A stretch of 64,000 nucleotides of DNA from Paraburkholderia piptadeniae. Lineage in GTDB: Bacteria; Pseudomonadota; Gammaproteobacteria; Burkholderiales; Burkholderiaceae. The translations under genes and the position numbers were made by a program. The stretch lies in NCBI RefSeq assembly GCF_900007165.1, contig NZ_CYGY02000067.1:65137-129136 (forward strand), in the 5' to 3' direction. Positions 8,709-17,342 of this stretch are shown here, piece by piece. The number at the start of each line of letters is the position of its first letter. Within the stretch, counting starts at the first letter, position 1. The notes under the pieces were generated by a model. It worked only from the letters and a program-made list of their open reading frames with translations, was not told the DNA's origin and did not search any database.

Positions 8709-9599
8709 ATGTCGAAGTTCAAGTCAGCCGATCACTTCACGTTTGCCGGCCGCCAGATTCGCCGTATGGGCTATGGCGCCATGCAACTCGCGGGGCCCGG
8801 CGTATTCGGGCCGCCGAAGGACCGCGACGCCTGCATCGCCGTGCTGCGCGAGGCGATCGCGTCGGGCGTCAATCACATCGATACGAGCGATTTCTACGGG
8901 CCGCACATCACGAACCAGTTGATCCGCGAAGCGCTGCATCCGTATCCCGACGATCTGCTGATCGTCACGAAAGTCGGCGCGGTGCGAGGCGACGATGGCG
9001 CGTGGCTCCCCGCGTTCGAGCCGGAGGATATCCGGCGCGGTGTGCACGACAATCTGCGCAACCTTGGGGTCGACGCGCTCGACGTCGTCAACATGCGCAT
9101 CATGGGGAGTGTTCACAGTCCGAGCGAAGGCTCGATCGAACAGCAGGTCGTCGCGCTCGCCGAGCTTCAGCGCGAAGGGCTCGTGCGGCACATCGGCCTG
9201 AGCAATGTGACCGCGACGCAGATTGCCGAAGCGCAGCGCATCGCGGAGATTGTCTGCGTGCAGAATCACTACAACCTCGTTCATCGCGAGGACGATGCGC
9301 TCGTCGACGAACTCGCGGCCAAAGGGATCGCGTACGTGCCGTTCTTTCCGCTCGGCGGATTCACGCCGATTCAGTCGTCGGCGCTGTCGAACCTCGCAAG
9401 CGAACTCGGCGCGACGCCGATGCAGGTCGCGCTCGCATGGCTGCTGCATCGTGCGCCGAACATCCTGCTGATTCCCGGCACGTCGTCCGTCGCGCATCTG
9501 CGCGAGAACTTGCAGGCGGGCGAGTTGAAGCTGACCGACGCGACGCTCGCCGAACTCGATGCAATCGGACAACGCAGCGAGAACCAGCGAGGCGAATGA
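8709..9599 (+). CDS. aldo/keto reductase
   Basis: About 296 residues, a TIM-barrel NADPH-dependent oxidoreductase. The catalytic Asp/Tyr pair lies in HIDTSDFYGPH near residue 60, the Lys in LIVTKVGAV near 83, and the His-equivalent region in VCVQNHYNLVHR near 180. The C-terminal cofactor loop is ILLIPGTSSVAHLREN. The start ATG at 8709 follows AAGGAG by a normal spacing. Divergence from the LysR gene suggests local regulation. The substrate is not predictable from sequence. Confidence 0.85.
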   Translation: MSKFKSADHFTFAGRQIRRMGYGAMQLAGPGVFGPPKDRDACIAVLREAIASGVNHIDTSDFYGPHITNQLIREALHPYPDDLLIVTKVGAVRGDDGAWLPAFEPEDIRRGVHDNLRNLGVDALDVVNMRIMGSVHSPSEGSIEQQVVALAELQREGLVRHIGLSNVTATQIAEAQRIAEIVCVQNHYNLVHREDDALVDELAAKGIAYVPFFPLGGFTPIQSSALSNLASELGATPMQVALAWLLHRAPNILLIPGTSSVAHLRENLQAGELKLTDATLAELDAIGQRSENQRGE

Positions 9600-9757
9600 G
9601 CGATGAGCCGCCGTTCAAAAACATTCACCCTTCGCCAGCGGCAGCTTTGTGTCGTCATGGCCAGGGAGTGCAACCGGCCAAAAAGAGACAGTCGAGGTAG
9701 TCGACAGAATGCCGGATAATTCCCATCTCTCCGCAATCCGACAGCACGCGACCGACA

Positions 9758-10546
9758 ATGAAAATACATCGCATGCGTTGCTTTGGCCGCACCGATGAGA
9801 GTGGCAACGCGGCACTCGTCATCGAAGACTCAACTTTGGCTGAAGTAGAAAGACTGGAGTTCGCCCAACAACAAGATGCGAACGCTACGGTTTTTGTGGA
9901 CGCGAATGCTGCTTGCGATCCGCAGCTCGACTATTACTATCCGCACGCCCGCAGCCCCCTTTGCCTGCATGCGACTCTCGCGGCGAGCGCGATATATTTT
10001 GAGCGACATCCCGATATCGCGCGCCTTCGGTTCGTCACGAGCATGCATCGACAGGCGCTTGAGGTCGAGCGTGATAACCAGGATATTTTTGTCGGCGTGA
10101 AGGCGCAAGCTTGTCCGGCATTGGTTATCGATGGAGCGGAAACCGCCGGGTTGCTGCGCGCTAATTCAATGGACCTGATATGTATACGCGGGCCCGCATC
10201 GATTGGAAGCCCAAAGCTGCTCGTCGAGGTGAGGGACGAATCCTTGCTGAATGCGTTGCGCCCCAATCTCACAGGCATTGCCGACTGGAGCCGTAAGCGC
10301 CGCGTTTCGGGCATCTATGTCTATTGCCGCCTTCGCGACGGCGTCTACGCCGGGCGGAATTTCAATCATCTGGACCCGCGATTCGAAGACGCCGCGACGG
10401 GCGTGGCAGCCGGCGCGCTGGCGTTGATGCTCGAACGAAGTATTACGCTTTTGCAAGGCGACGCGCTCGGACAGCCATGCACGCTTCTCGCCCGGTACAT
10501 GGACGGGGACGTGCAAGTCGGCGGACGAGCGGTCAGCGCGGTCTGA
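9758..10546 (+). CDS. PhzF-like isomerase-family protein, catalytic Glu missing
   Basis: A 262-residue protein of the PhzF (diaminopimelate-epimerase fold) family, near normal length. The N-terminal mark RCFGRTDESGNAALVIED, the domain-swap motif YYYPHARSPLCLHATLAA near residue 65 and RNFNHLDPRFEDAATGVAAG near 205 are clear. In the family the catalytic Glu lies in an S-E-T-x-F sequence; here the corresponding stretch reads DANATVFV with Ala in that place. It may be inactive or have a changed activity. There is no obvious ribosome-binding site. Neighbours give no pathway. Confidence 0.7.
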   Translation: MKIHRMRCFGRTDESGNAALVIEDSTLAEVERLEFAQQQDANATVFVDANAACDPQLDYYYPHARSPLCLHATLAASAIYFERHPDIARLRFVTSMHRQALEVERDNQDIFVGVKAQACPALVIDGAETAGLLRANSMDLICIRGPASIGSPKLLVEVRDESLLNALRPNLTGIADWSRKRRVSGIYVYCRLRDGVYAGRNFNHLDPRFEDAATGVAAGALALMLERSITLLQGDALGQPCTLLARYMDGDVQVGGRAVSAV

Positions 10547-10663
10547 CCCACCGCTACCGTCGCGACGGCGCATTGACTATTTCGATGCCGAAGGTGCCGA
10601 CGAATGACCGCTTCGGGAAAAGCTGTATGTCCCTTGTGGGTCTCCTTGAAAATTCCCCGAAAC

Positions 10664-10679
10664 CTGTATATATATACAG
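10664..10679 (+). promoter_or_regulatory. LexA (SOS) box
   Basis: CTGTATATATATACAG is a perfect match to the proteobacterial LexA operator CTGT-N8-ACAG with the preferred alternating AT core. It lies 32 bases before the start codon of the small gene at 10711, the usual promoter-overlapping position. A second partial half-site ATACAG follows near 10692-10697. Confidence 0.9.
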
Positions 10680-10710
10680 TATGATTGCATATACAGTGCT
10701 GGAGGGCGTC

Positions 10711-11001
10711 ATGGAGCATCTGGTGCGCGTACAGAATGAACGGGACCGCCGCACGCTTGCCTGGCTGCGGGAGACGGTCGGCGATGCGGCAATCGCTGCG
10801 GCAGCGCAGCGGTCCGGCCCATCAAAGCCGTACCTGTCGGCGGTGTGCCAGATCCTGGGGGTGACGGCGCCTCGGTTCAGCGCACCGCGCCATCTCACGC
10901 CCAGCGCGGCCGCCGAGCAATCGCTGGCCACGATCCGGCAGATACTGGCTTCCCGGACAGGCCAACCGACGCCAACGCTCGCGCGCGTCCGACACGGCTA
11001 A
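10711..11001 (+). CDS. small SOS-controlled protein of unknown function
   Basis: A 96-residue protein starting MEHLVRVQNERDRRTLAWLRE, with GGAGGG seven bases before the ATG. No domain is recognised. The sequence has an N-terminal amphipathic helix, then GDAAIAAAAQ and SKPYLSAVCQILGVTAPRF, which hints at a helix-turn-helix-like or adaptor fold. A perfect LexA box lies just upstream and a strong intrinsic terminator about 110 bases downstream, so it is a complete single-gene SOS unit. The role could be DNA repair, mutagenesis or cell-division control. Confidence 0.75.
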   Translation: MEHLVRVQNERDRRTLAWLRETVGDAAIAAAAQRSGPSKPYLSAVCQILGVTAPRFSAPRHLTPSAAAEQSLATIRQILASRTGQPTPTLARVRHG

Positions 11002-11041
11002 GGATTCCGCCGGGCTCGGCCGCCGTGACTATCCTGTAGAC

Positions 11042-11329
11042 GTGGCGCGTGATTACGGCGCGTGGCCGCAAAACGGGGCACAGGGCGCCTGTCTTGTGTG
11101 TCACCAGAAACGGGTCCGCAAAGGTGCGGGCCATTTTTTTTGCGACCGCTTGAAGGGCATGGAGACGCTCGGCGGCGCGTCCTATGCTCAAACATGGCTC
11201 GAACAGCGGATGATCGGCAGGGTTCGAATCGACTATCTGCCCGGCTGCATCAGCCCGGATGAGGTTGAAGCAGCTTTGGCGAGAATCAGTCCCGCGGGAG
11301 CAAACGCATTTGCGCATGAGGCGCTGTAA
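11042..11329 (+). other. doubtful 95-codon frame interrupted by a terminator
   Basis: A GTG-started frame (VARDYGAWPQNGAQ...) runs from 11042 to TAA at 11329. A strong intrinsic terminator at 11113-11141 lies inside it and the start has no ribosome-binding site, so the first half is unlikely to be translated. The second half (LKGMETLGGASYAQTWLEQ...) reads more like real protein. It is in the same frame as the remnant that follows, so it could be part of a decayed gene. Confidence 0.3.
11113..11141 (+). terminator. intrinsic terminator after the SOS gene
   Basis: An 8-bp stem (GGTCCGCA paired with TGCGGGCC, one G-U pair) with loop AAGG is followed by A and eight T residues. This is a textbook factor-independent terminator on the plus strand. 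Confidence 0.85.
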
Positions 11330-11569
11330 GCACATTCGCTCAGCCTCATATGGACGAACCGGGCTGTCGCCGCTCTGAATGCGCGAATCAGCGGCATCGC
11401 TCAGTCCTTCACGGCCAATGACCCCGACAAGATCACGGGCCTTGCCAACGTGATGATTCAGGCAAGCCGCAAGATTGCTCACAGGCTCACGCTGACGGAC
11501 ATTCGAAGCGAACCACGGCATGGGGCTACGACCGGTCCTGGGACGCCAACCAGAGTATGCTTTTGCTGA
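11330..11569 (+). pseudogene. decayed gene fragment, possibly IclR C-terminus
   Basis: After the stop at 11329 the same frame continues without a start codon to TGA at 11567-11569. It contains NRAVAALNARISGIAQSF and KITGLANVMIQASRKIAHRL. This resembles the last strand and helix of IclR-family effector domains, in which an AALN/AALS strand is followed by a long terminal helix. The match is by eye only. The tail TLTDIRSEP overlaps a sequence repeated in front of kdgD. Confidence 0.3.
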
Positions 11570-11626
11570 CAAGGGACCGGGCGTGCCTACGACGTCCGTG
11601 AAGGGACGAATGCGGGAGGTATGCGC

Positions 11627-13408
11627 ATGGATTCACCAAATAACGAATTCGTGCTCGTGGGGAGCCTGGAGGAGCTGAAAGCGAAGGGCCGGCTCGTCGT
11701 GCAAGGCGGCCATCGTCCAATCCTCGTCATCTACGATCGCGCGCGCGTCTTCGCTCTCGACAATCGGTGCCCCCATATGGGTTTCCCACTCGAGCGAGGC
11801 ACTGTCGAGGACGGCATCCTGACCTGTCATTGGCACCACGCCCGCTTCGATCTGGAGAGCGGCTGCACGTTCGACCTCTGGGCGGACGATGTGCCGAGTT
11901 GCGCGGTCGAACTGCGCAATGGCGACGTCTGGGTGGCGACCACGTTTGCACATTCCGATCCCGCGGCGCACTGGCATCAGCGGCTTGCGGACGGCCTCGC
12001 ACACGACCTCGGACTCGTCATCGCCAAGGCCGTGTACGGTCAGCTGGCGGCCGACGTACCGGTGGCAGATATCGTGCGGCAGGTGGCGCTGTTCGGGGCG
12101 CAGAACCGTGACGGCTGGGGCGTCGGTCTCACGATACTGACGGCCCTCGCGAATCTCTTGCCCGTGCTGCCGGAGGACGACGCCTGGCTCGCCCTGTTTC
12201 ACGGCGCGCGCCGTGTGGCGGAAGACTGCGAGGGCGAAGCTCCGCGGCGGGAACGTACGCCGCTTGGAAGCCGGCCGGAGCCAGCCGCGCTTAGGCGTTG
12301 GCTGTGCCTCTGGACAAACGTGCGTCATCGCGAGGCGGCCGAGCGCACCCTGTTGACCGCGATTGCTGCCGGTCTCTCGCCAGCTCTGCTCGCCGATGCC
12401 CTGCTTTCTGCCGGGACCGAACGGGCGTTTGCCGACACCGGTCATTCGCTCGACTTCATCAACAAGGCGTTTGAGTGCCTCGACCTGATCGGCTGGGGGC
12501 ACGCGTCGGCTGTGCTGCCTACTATCGTCGCCCAGATGGTAGCCGCGCGTGGCGCCGAGGAATCGACCGCCTGGCGCCAGCCCGTGGATCTTGTCGCGCT
12601 GTGTGACGAATCAGCCGGCCAGATGGGGCAACTTCTCGCTGTCGGGGACGGCTCGCAAGGCTGGTCGAGCCATGCTGCGCTCGCGCGCGAACTGCTCGGA
12701 GACGATCCAGCGAAGATCATTGATGCGCTGAAAGCGGCGATCCGCGCAGGCGCCGCTCCTGCTGACCTGGGACAGTCCCTCGCTTACGCAGCGGCGCTGC
12801 GCGTAGCGCGCTTCGGCAATGCCAACGAGCACGCTGACTGGGAGACGGCGCACCACGTCTTTACCCATGCCAACGCGCTCCACCAGATGCTCACGCGGAT
12901 CGGGAACGCGGGCATCGACGGTCATGTCACGGCAATACGCGCCATCATGCATGGCGCCATGGCGCTCTACCTTGCCCGGTATCTGAACGTGCCACCGGCC
13001 CGCCTTCCGGGCGAGGGCAACGATCAGCTCGATGACCTTCCTGCCGACGAGGAAACGGTCCGCATTGCGTTGCTCGATGCCCTCGACCGGCAACAACAGG
13101 TTGATCTTGCGGCAAGGCTGGTGGCGCGGCACCTCACGCTTGGCCATCCGCCGCAGGCGCTGATCGGCACGCTTGCCCTTGCTGTGCTGCGCGAAGATGC
13201 GGGCTTCCATGCCTATCAGATGCTGGAGGCAGGGGTCCGGCAGTTTGCTGCGTGGGGCAATGCTGATGAAGGCCGGCATGTTCTCATTGCAGTCGTCCGC
13301 TACCTCGCGGCCCATTCGCCGACTGAACGCGGGACGCTGCAAACGGCCGACATCGCGCGGCGCCTGATGCGGGGCGGCGAAATGCATCAGGGAGCTGGGG
13401 CGTCGTGA
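11627..13408 (+). CDS. Rieske [2Fe-2S] domain fused to a long helical region
   Basis: A 593-residue protein. Residues 1-105 form a Rieske-type ferredoxin domain with both ligand pairs visible: CPHMGFPLERG (C-x-H) and GILTCHWHHARFDL (C-x2-H). The remaining ~480 residues are rich in Ala, Leu and charged helices without a recognised catalytic motif, and read like a helical-repeat domain. No membrane segment or signal is seen, so it should be cytoplasmic. The ATG at 11627 is preferred over 11621 because GGGAGGT at 11613-11619 gives it normal spacing. It stands alone, so electron donor and acceptor are unknown. Confidence 0.75.
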   Translation: MDSPNNEFVLVGSLEELKAKGRLVVQGGHRPILVIYDRARVFALDNRCPHMGFPLERGTVEDGILTCHWHHARFDLESGCTFDLWADDVPSCAVELRNGDVWVATTFAHSDPAAHWHQRLADGLAHDLGLVIAKAVYGQLAADVPVADIVRQVALFGAQNRDGWGVGLTILTALANLLPVLPEDDAWLALFHGARRVAEDCEGEAPRRERTPLGSRPEPAALRRWLCLWTNVRHREAAERTLLTAIAAGLSPALLADALLSAGTERAFADTGHSLDFINKAFECLDLIGWGHASAVLPTIVAQMVAARGAEESTAWRQPVDLVALCDESAGQMGQLLAVGDGSQGWSSHAALARELLGDDPAKIIDALKAAIRAGAAPADLGQSLAYAAALRVARFGNANEHADWETAHHVFTHANALHQMLTRIGNAGIDGHVTAIRAIMHGAMALYLARYLNVPPARLPGEGNDQLDDLPADEETVRIALLDALDRQQQVDLAARLVARHLTLGHPPQALIGTLALAVLREDAGFHAYQMLEAGVRQFAAWGNADEGRHVLIAVVRYLAAHSPTERGTLQTADIARRLMRGGEMHQGAGAS

Positions 13409-13717
13409 CGGCGCGAGAGTGCGCTGTCGTGGTAATGGAGCTGATTGATCAACGGGCGGCAGAGAAGGACCGCTTGCGACGCTAACGGGTGGAATTGCTC
13501 CGTTTCCACGCAGCAGCACATCGCCAACGAGCATGCCAATTCCTCCACGGCCTGCTGACAAAGCGCTGGAAGGCGGTTTAGCCAGCGGTCACTGATTTGC
13601 GGCGCGGCGAAAGGCAGGTCAAATGGCTGCCGGACGTTCCGGGGAACTAGCAGGCACGCAATTTTCCACTCACAAGTCGTGCCTACGGTCGCAGAGCATC
13701 TGCCGCAATTATGGCGA
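13409..13717. other. no supported gene
   Basis: Both strands carry open frames, but they are Cys/Arg-rich and lack ribosome-binding sites. Nothing recognisable is present. It may be decayed coding sequence within the accessory region. Confidence 0.4.
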
Positions 13718-14053
13718 TCACCGCCCGGAGAGCATCCGGAGGATTTTTTGCACGATGCGCTCATGCTGCTCCAGCGCCTCATCGAGCGTACGTGCCCCGT
13801 AGCTCTTGTTGTCCCGTGATTGCATTCCGGCGATGCGCGTCACGAACAGCAGAGCCTCCCCGATACCCGTTTCGGACACACCGCGGAAGCGGGTCGTGAT
13901 TGTCACACCGGATTCTTCCAGCAACGTGCGGCGAAAGATCTGTTCGTTCTCGGACATCCAGTGCGACCACTCGCTGCAGTCGAACACCTCGACGGGCCTG
14001 TTCTTCTCGTCGAGGACGTAAAAGCGTTTGTGCGGGACGGTGGGGGATTTCAT
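13718..14053 (-). CDS. hypothetical protein
   Basis: A 111-residue protein beginning MKSPTVPHKRFYVLDEKNRP, with balanced composition and a defined N-terminal beta-rich part (FYVLDEKNRPVEVFDCSEW). An Arg-Phe-Arg-Gly-Val segment follows in mid-protein, then an acidic/basic C-terminal helix. It looks like real protein but no family is recognised. The gene is alone on the minus strand, convergent with the Rieske gene and divergent from the CapA-type gene. No clear ribosome-binding site is seen. Confidence 0.55.
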   Translation of the reverse strand: MKSPTVPHKRFYVLDEKNRPVEVFDCSEWSHWMSENEQIFRRTLLEESGVTITTRFRGVSETGIGEALLFVTRIAGMQSRDNKSYGARTLDEALEQHERIVQKILRMLSGR

Positions 14054-14283
14054 AGTTCAACGGGATGGTTCGAGCAGGAAGCGGATCGCCTCTCGCGCCA
14101 TGCCGACAACGTGCAGGAACGATGCCAATGATCGAAAACGACACACGCGTGTCGCCATTGTACGGATCGCCTGCCTGGACGCAGAAATGCCAGCGAACTA
14201 TTCTGAAAGCGTCCACTCCCCGCAATGCCGCTGCCGATACGCGACGACCGGCGCTGCCCGGGAATTCCCCTGCTGGCTGACGC

Positions 14284-15396
14284 ATGAACCGCATCACGCT
14301 GTTTCTATGCGGGGATGTGATGTTGGGGCGCGGCATCGACCAGATACTGAAGCATCCCAACCGGCCCCGTCTCTTCGAGCCCTATGTCCGATCGGCAAAA
14401 GACTATGTGAGCCTCGCCGAGGCGAATGCCGGCCCGTTGCCGGAACGTGTCCCGTTCGACTACGTTTGGGGCGATGCGCGGCGCGAACTTGATCGCATGA
14501 ATCCCGACGCGCGCATCATCAATCTGGAGACCGCCGTCACGTCCAGCGAGGACGCATGGCCCAGGAAGGGCATCCACTATCGGATGCATCCCGCCAATGC
14601 GCCTGTCCTGAGCGCAGCGAAAATCGACTGCTGCTCGCTCGCGAATAATCACGTGCTCGACTGGGGCTACCGCGGTCTGTTGGAAACCCTGAGTACCTTG
14701 CGTGCCGCCGGCATTCATACGGCCGGTGCGGGACAGGACGACGTCGAGGCGGCCGCGCCGGCCCTGATCGAACTCGCGGGCCGCGGCAGAGTGGTGGTCT
14801 TCGCCCTTGCAACGCAATGCAGCGGCGTGGGCAAGGACTGGGCCGCCGGCCGGGGCCGCCCCGGCGTGAACCGGCTCGCGGATTTTTCCGCCGAATCCGT
14901 GCGCACAATCGCGACGCAGGTGCGTATGGTCAGGCGGCCGGCCGATGTCGTTGTCGTTTCGATCCATTGGGGCGCGAACTTCGATTTCGATATCCCCGCG
15001 TCGCACCGGCGCTTCGCACACGATCTCGTCGATTCGGCGGCAGTGGATGTGGTGCATGGTCATTCGTCGCACCACGTGAAGGGCATTGAGTTGTATCGGG
15101 GCAAGCTCCTCCTGTACGGCGCCGGGGACTTCATCAACGACTATGAAGGTATTAGCGGTCAGGAAGCGTATCGCGGCGATCTCTCGCTGATGTATTTCCC
15201 CGTCGTCGACGTCGCTACGGGCAATCTGGTCGAACTGTCAATGACGCCCACGCAGACACGCCGCTTCCGCGTCAACCATGCGCCTGAAGAGGGCATACGA
15301 TGGCTGGAAGAAACGCTCAATCGGGAGAGCCGGCCGTTAGGCGCCCGCGTGGAGCGGCGCGCAGACGACACGTTTGTGCTGCGTGCATGCGCGTAG
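14284..15396 (+). CDS. CapA-family calcineurin-like phosphoesterase
   Basis: A 370-residue member of the CapA/PgsA family. The metal-binding motifs LFLCGDVMLGRG at the N-terminus, ARIINLETAVT near residue 77, CCSLANNHVLDWG near 118, VVVSIHWG near 222 and VVHGHSSHHVKG near 257 follow the family order. Classic CapA is a membrane-anchored poly-gamma-glutamate factor. This copy has no N-terminal membrane segment and no capsule genes nearby, so it may be a free-standing phosphodiesterase. It is probably monocistronic. Confidence 0.75.
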   Translation: MNRITLFLCGDVMLGRGIDQILKHPNRPRLFEPYVRSAKDYVSLAEANAGPLPERVPFDYVWGDARRELDRMNPDARIINLETAVTSSEDAWPRKGIHYRMHPANAPVLSAAKIDCCSLANNHVLDWGYRGLLETLSTLRAAGIHTAGAGQDDVEAAAPALIELAGRGRVVVFALATQCSGVGKDWAAGRGRPGVNRLADFSAESVRTIATQVRMVRRPADVVVVSIHWGANFDFDIPASHRRFAHDLVDSAAVDVVHGHSSHHVKGIELYRGKLLLYGAGDFINDYEGISGQEAYRGDLSLMYFPVVDVATGNLVELSMTPTQTRRFRVNHAPEEGIRWLEETLNRESRPLGARVERRADDTFVLRACA

Positions 15397-15463
15397 GCGC
15401 TGTGCATCCGCAGCAGCTCTTGTGCCTCGCCAGCGCGGCCGGCTTACGCTGGCGCGTGCAGCA

Positions 15464-16138
15464 TCACGCGTTACCGCGTGCATCGCCGCGCGAGTTGCCC
15501 AGGTAGCGCCCGAACCATTGCACAGCGAGCCGCGCGACGGCTTCCAGCGTGCCGCGCTCCTCGAACAGGTGCGTCGCGCCGGGAACGATCACCAGATCTT
15601 TCGGGCCTTCGAGCAGGGCGAACGCCGCGCGATTGAGTTCGATGACGTGAGTATCGAGCCCGCCGACCACCAGTAACGTGGGCGCGCGCACTGACGAGAG
15701 CACCTCGCCTCCGGCGAGATCGGGCCTCCCGCCTCGCGAAACGATGGCCTGGATCGGAACAGACGATACGCGTGCCGCGCGGATCGCCGCAGCGGCGCCC
15801 GTGCTCGCGCCGAAGTAGCCCACAGAAAGGGGTGGTGTCTGCCGCGCCGCGATCCATTCCGTCGCTTGCGCGAGACGCGTCGCCAGCAGGTCGATGTCGA
15901 AGCGGGCAGCCGGGCCGGTGTCTTCCTGCTCGGAGAGCAGGTCCATCAGCAGCGTTCCGATGCTCGCCCGATTGAGTTCCGCGGCCACGTACCGGTTGCG
16001 CGGGCTGAACCGCGAGCTGCCGCTGCCGTGCGCGAACAGAACCAGTGAACGAGCGTCCTGCGGCCTCGTAAGCGTGCCCATCAGACGCACGTCCTTCATG
16101 GGAATTGTGACCTCCTCCATAGGCAGCCGAGATTTCAT
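15464..16138 (-). CDS. alpha/beta hydrolase, dienelactone-hydrolase-like
   Basis: A 224-residue hydrolase. The oxyanion-hole strand SLVLFAHGSGSSRFSPRN is near residue 30, the nucleophile elbow VGYFGASTGAAAA near 105 (Ser), the acid in LLVVGGLDTHVIELN and the final His in VPGATHLFEE. The start at 16138 has GGAGG six bases upstream. Similar proteins occur next to, or fused to, phosphoribosyltransferase-like domains; none is adjacent here. The substrate is unknown. Confidence 0.75.
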   Translation of the reverse strand: MKSRLPMEEVTIPMKDVRLMGTLTRPQDARSLVLFAHGSGSSRFSPRNRYVAAELNRASIGTLLMDLLSEQEDTGPAARFDIDLLATRLAQATEWIAARQTPPLSVGYFGASTGAAAAIRAARVSSVPIQAIVSRGGRPDLAGGEVLSSVRAPTLLVVGGLDTHVIELNRAAFALLEGPKDLVIVPGATHLFEERGTLEAVARLAVQWFGRYLGNSRGDARGNA

Positions 16139-16329
16139 GGCATCCTCCGTTCACCCGTCAACGCATGCCGTCCCGCCCCCATATCGGAGCGTCTCGTACG
16201 GCCTCGCTAACGACGGGTCGATACTGCTGTTTCGCAAAACCTATACTTGACGCATGCCAGTCGAACTCGAATCGAGCGCGAGTTAAATACTTGTTCGGCA
16301 GGCATGCAATTTGACGGAAGGCCTTCGCG

Positions 16330-16755
16330 ATGCCACCGTTATGCGTGGCGTTACAAATTACATCGAACCTGTCCATGATCACCCTCACCTCTTCCGAACT
16401 CATGCTGTTACAGCAAAGGCTCCGCGAGCGCCGTCGTGAGTTGCAGGCGACGCTGCACGGCGAATATGGAGATCTCGCCGGAGCCCGGCCGCCCGAAGTG
16501 CTGGGTCCCGAGTCGCATCCCGACGAGACCGCATCGCGCAAGGCGGGCGACGAGTTGCGCGCTGCGCTCGCGCGGCACGATTTCGTCGAACTGCAGCAGA
16601 TCGATGCGGCGCTGGCACGCATCGCTGCCGGCCTCTACGGCGCATGCGTCGAGTGCGGGGAACCGATCGGTTATGAGCGGCTTGCCGCCGCGCCCTACAC
16701 GGCCCGCTGCGTTTCGTGCCAGACCGCGTATGAACGACACCGCGCGACCCGCTAA
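16330..16755 (+). CDS. DksA/TraR-type zinc-finger protein
   Basis: A 141-residue protein with an N-terminal coiled coil (LLQQRLRERRRELQATLHGE) and a C-terminal four-cysteine zinc finger, CVECGEPIGYERL then CVSCQTAYERH, as in DksA and TraR. Such proteins bind in the secondary channel of RNA polymerase and tune initiation with ppGpp. The start at 16330 has GGAAGG eight bases upstream; a second in-frame ATG at 16375 would give a 126-residue form and has no such site. It is probably a paralogue, not the housekeeping DksA. Confidence 0.8.
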   Translation: MPPLCVALQITSNLSMITLTSSELMLLQQRLRERRRELQATLHGEYGDLAGARPPEVLGPESHPDETASRKAGDELRAALARHDFVELQQIDAALARIAAGLYGACVECGEPIGYERLAAAPYTARCVSCQTAYERHRATR

Positions 16756-17039
16756 TGAGAGGCACATCAGGTACGAAATGCCTTCCTGATGCGACAGACG
16801 CAGTAACCCCGCCGATGGAAATCCGGAAAAACGCATCGATGCGCGTCACGCCGGAAATGGCGCAGCAAGTCGCGTTTTTACGCATGCGGGCATCCGACAT
16901 GCGGGCATCCGCATACAGCGATGGACGCTAAAGTACGGACAATCGGCAATGGCACGCGTTTGCGCGGAACGTCGCCGTTCCTGAGCAAGATCACATGCGC
17001 AGAAGCAATCGGATCGTCGTCGGGTGACTCACGCAAATT

Positions 17040-17342
17040 TCAGGGAAACAGTATCGCGGAGTAGTTGCGCGCGCTGTGCAGGATGTGAATGATGTCGATG
17101 CGCTCAGGGGGCTCGCCAACGACACGATAGAAAATCTGGTGACCGCCGTGAACCTGGTGACGCACGCCACGGTCTTCGTAGCGCGGCACCATCGGGAATG
17201 CAACGTACACGTCGGCAAGCCGCCGGCACCTGTCGCGCAGCTCGCGCACGACACTCACGGCACGACGGGGATTGTCGCGGGCCAGGTAATCGCCGATGGC
17301 CTCAAGGTCGGCTTCCGCGTCAGGAAGGATCTGGACAATCAT
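17040..17342 (-). CDS. parE: ParE/RelE-family toxin
   Basis: A 100-residue protein starting MIVQILPDAEADLEAIGDYL, the typical ParE/RelE N-terminal strand and helix. It continues with PRRAVSVVRELRDRC and ends with a YRVVGEPPERIDIIHILHSARNY-type strand (quoted in part: IDIIHILHSARNY). ParE members usually poison gyrase and RelE members cut mRNA; the target cannot be fixed by eye. It overlaps the antitoxin gene by 4 bases, so the two are translationally coupled. Confidence 0.85.
   Translation of the reverse strand: MIVQILPDAEADLEAIGDYLARDNPRRAVSVVRELRDRCRRLADVYVAFPMVPRYEDRGVRHQVHGGHQIFYRVVGEPPERIDIIHILHSARNYSAILFP

Noticed and set aside
10895..11572. 225-codon minus-strand frame
   Set aside because: It runs antisense to the SOS gene, its terminator and the remnant, and has no recognisable domain or ribosome-binding site.
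13387..13782. 131-codon minus-strand frame
   Set aside because: Cys-rich with no start signal, overlaps the better-supported gene at 13718-14053 in another frame.
16882..16912. Short direct repeat CATGCGGGCATCCG twice
   Set aside because: Only two copies, no link to a gene end or mobile element; probably local slippage.
16945..16962. Possible sigma-54 promoter TGGCACGCGTTTGC
   Set aside because: Spacing between GG and GC is 9 bases instead of the required 10, and it does not precede a gene.
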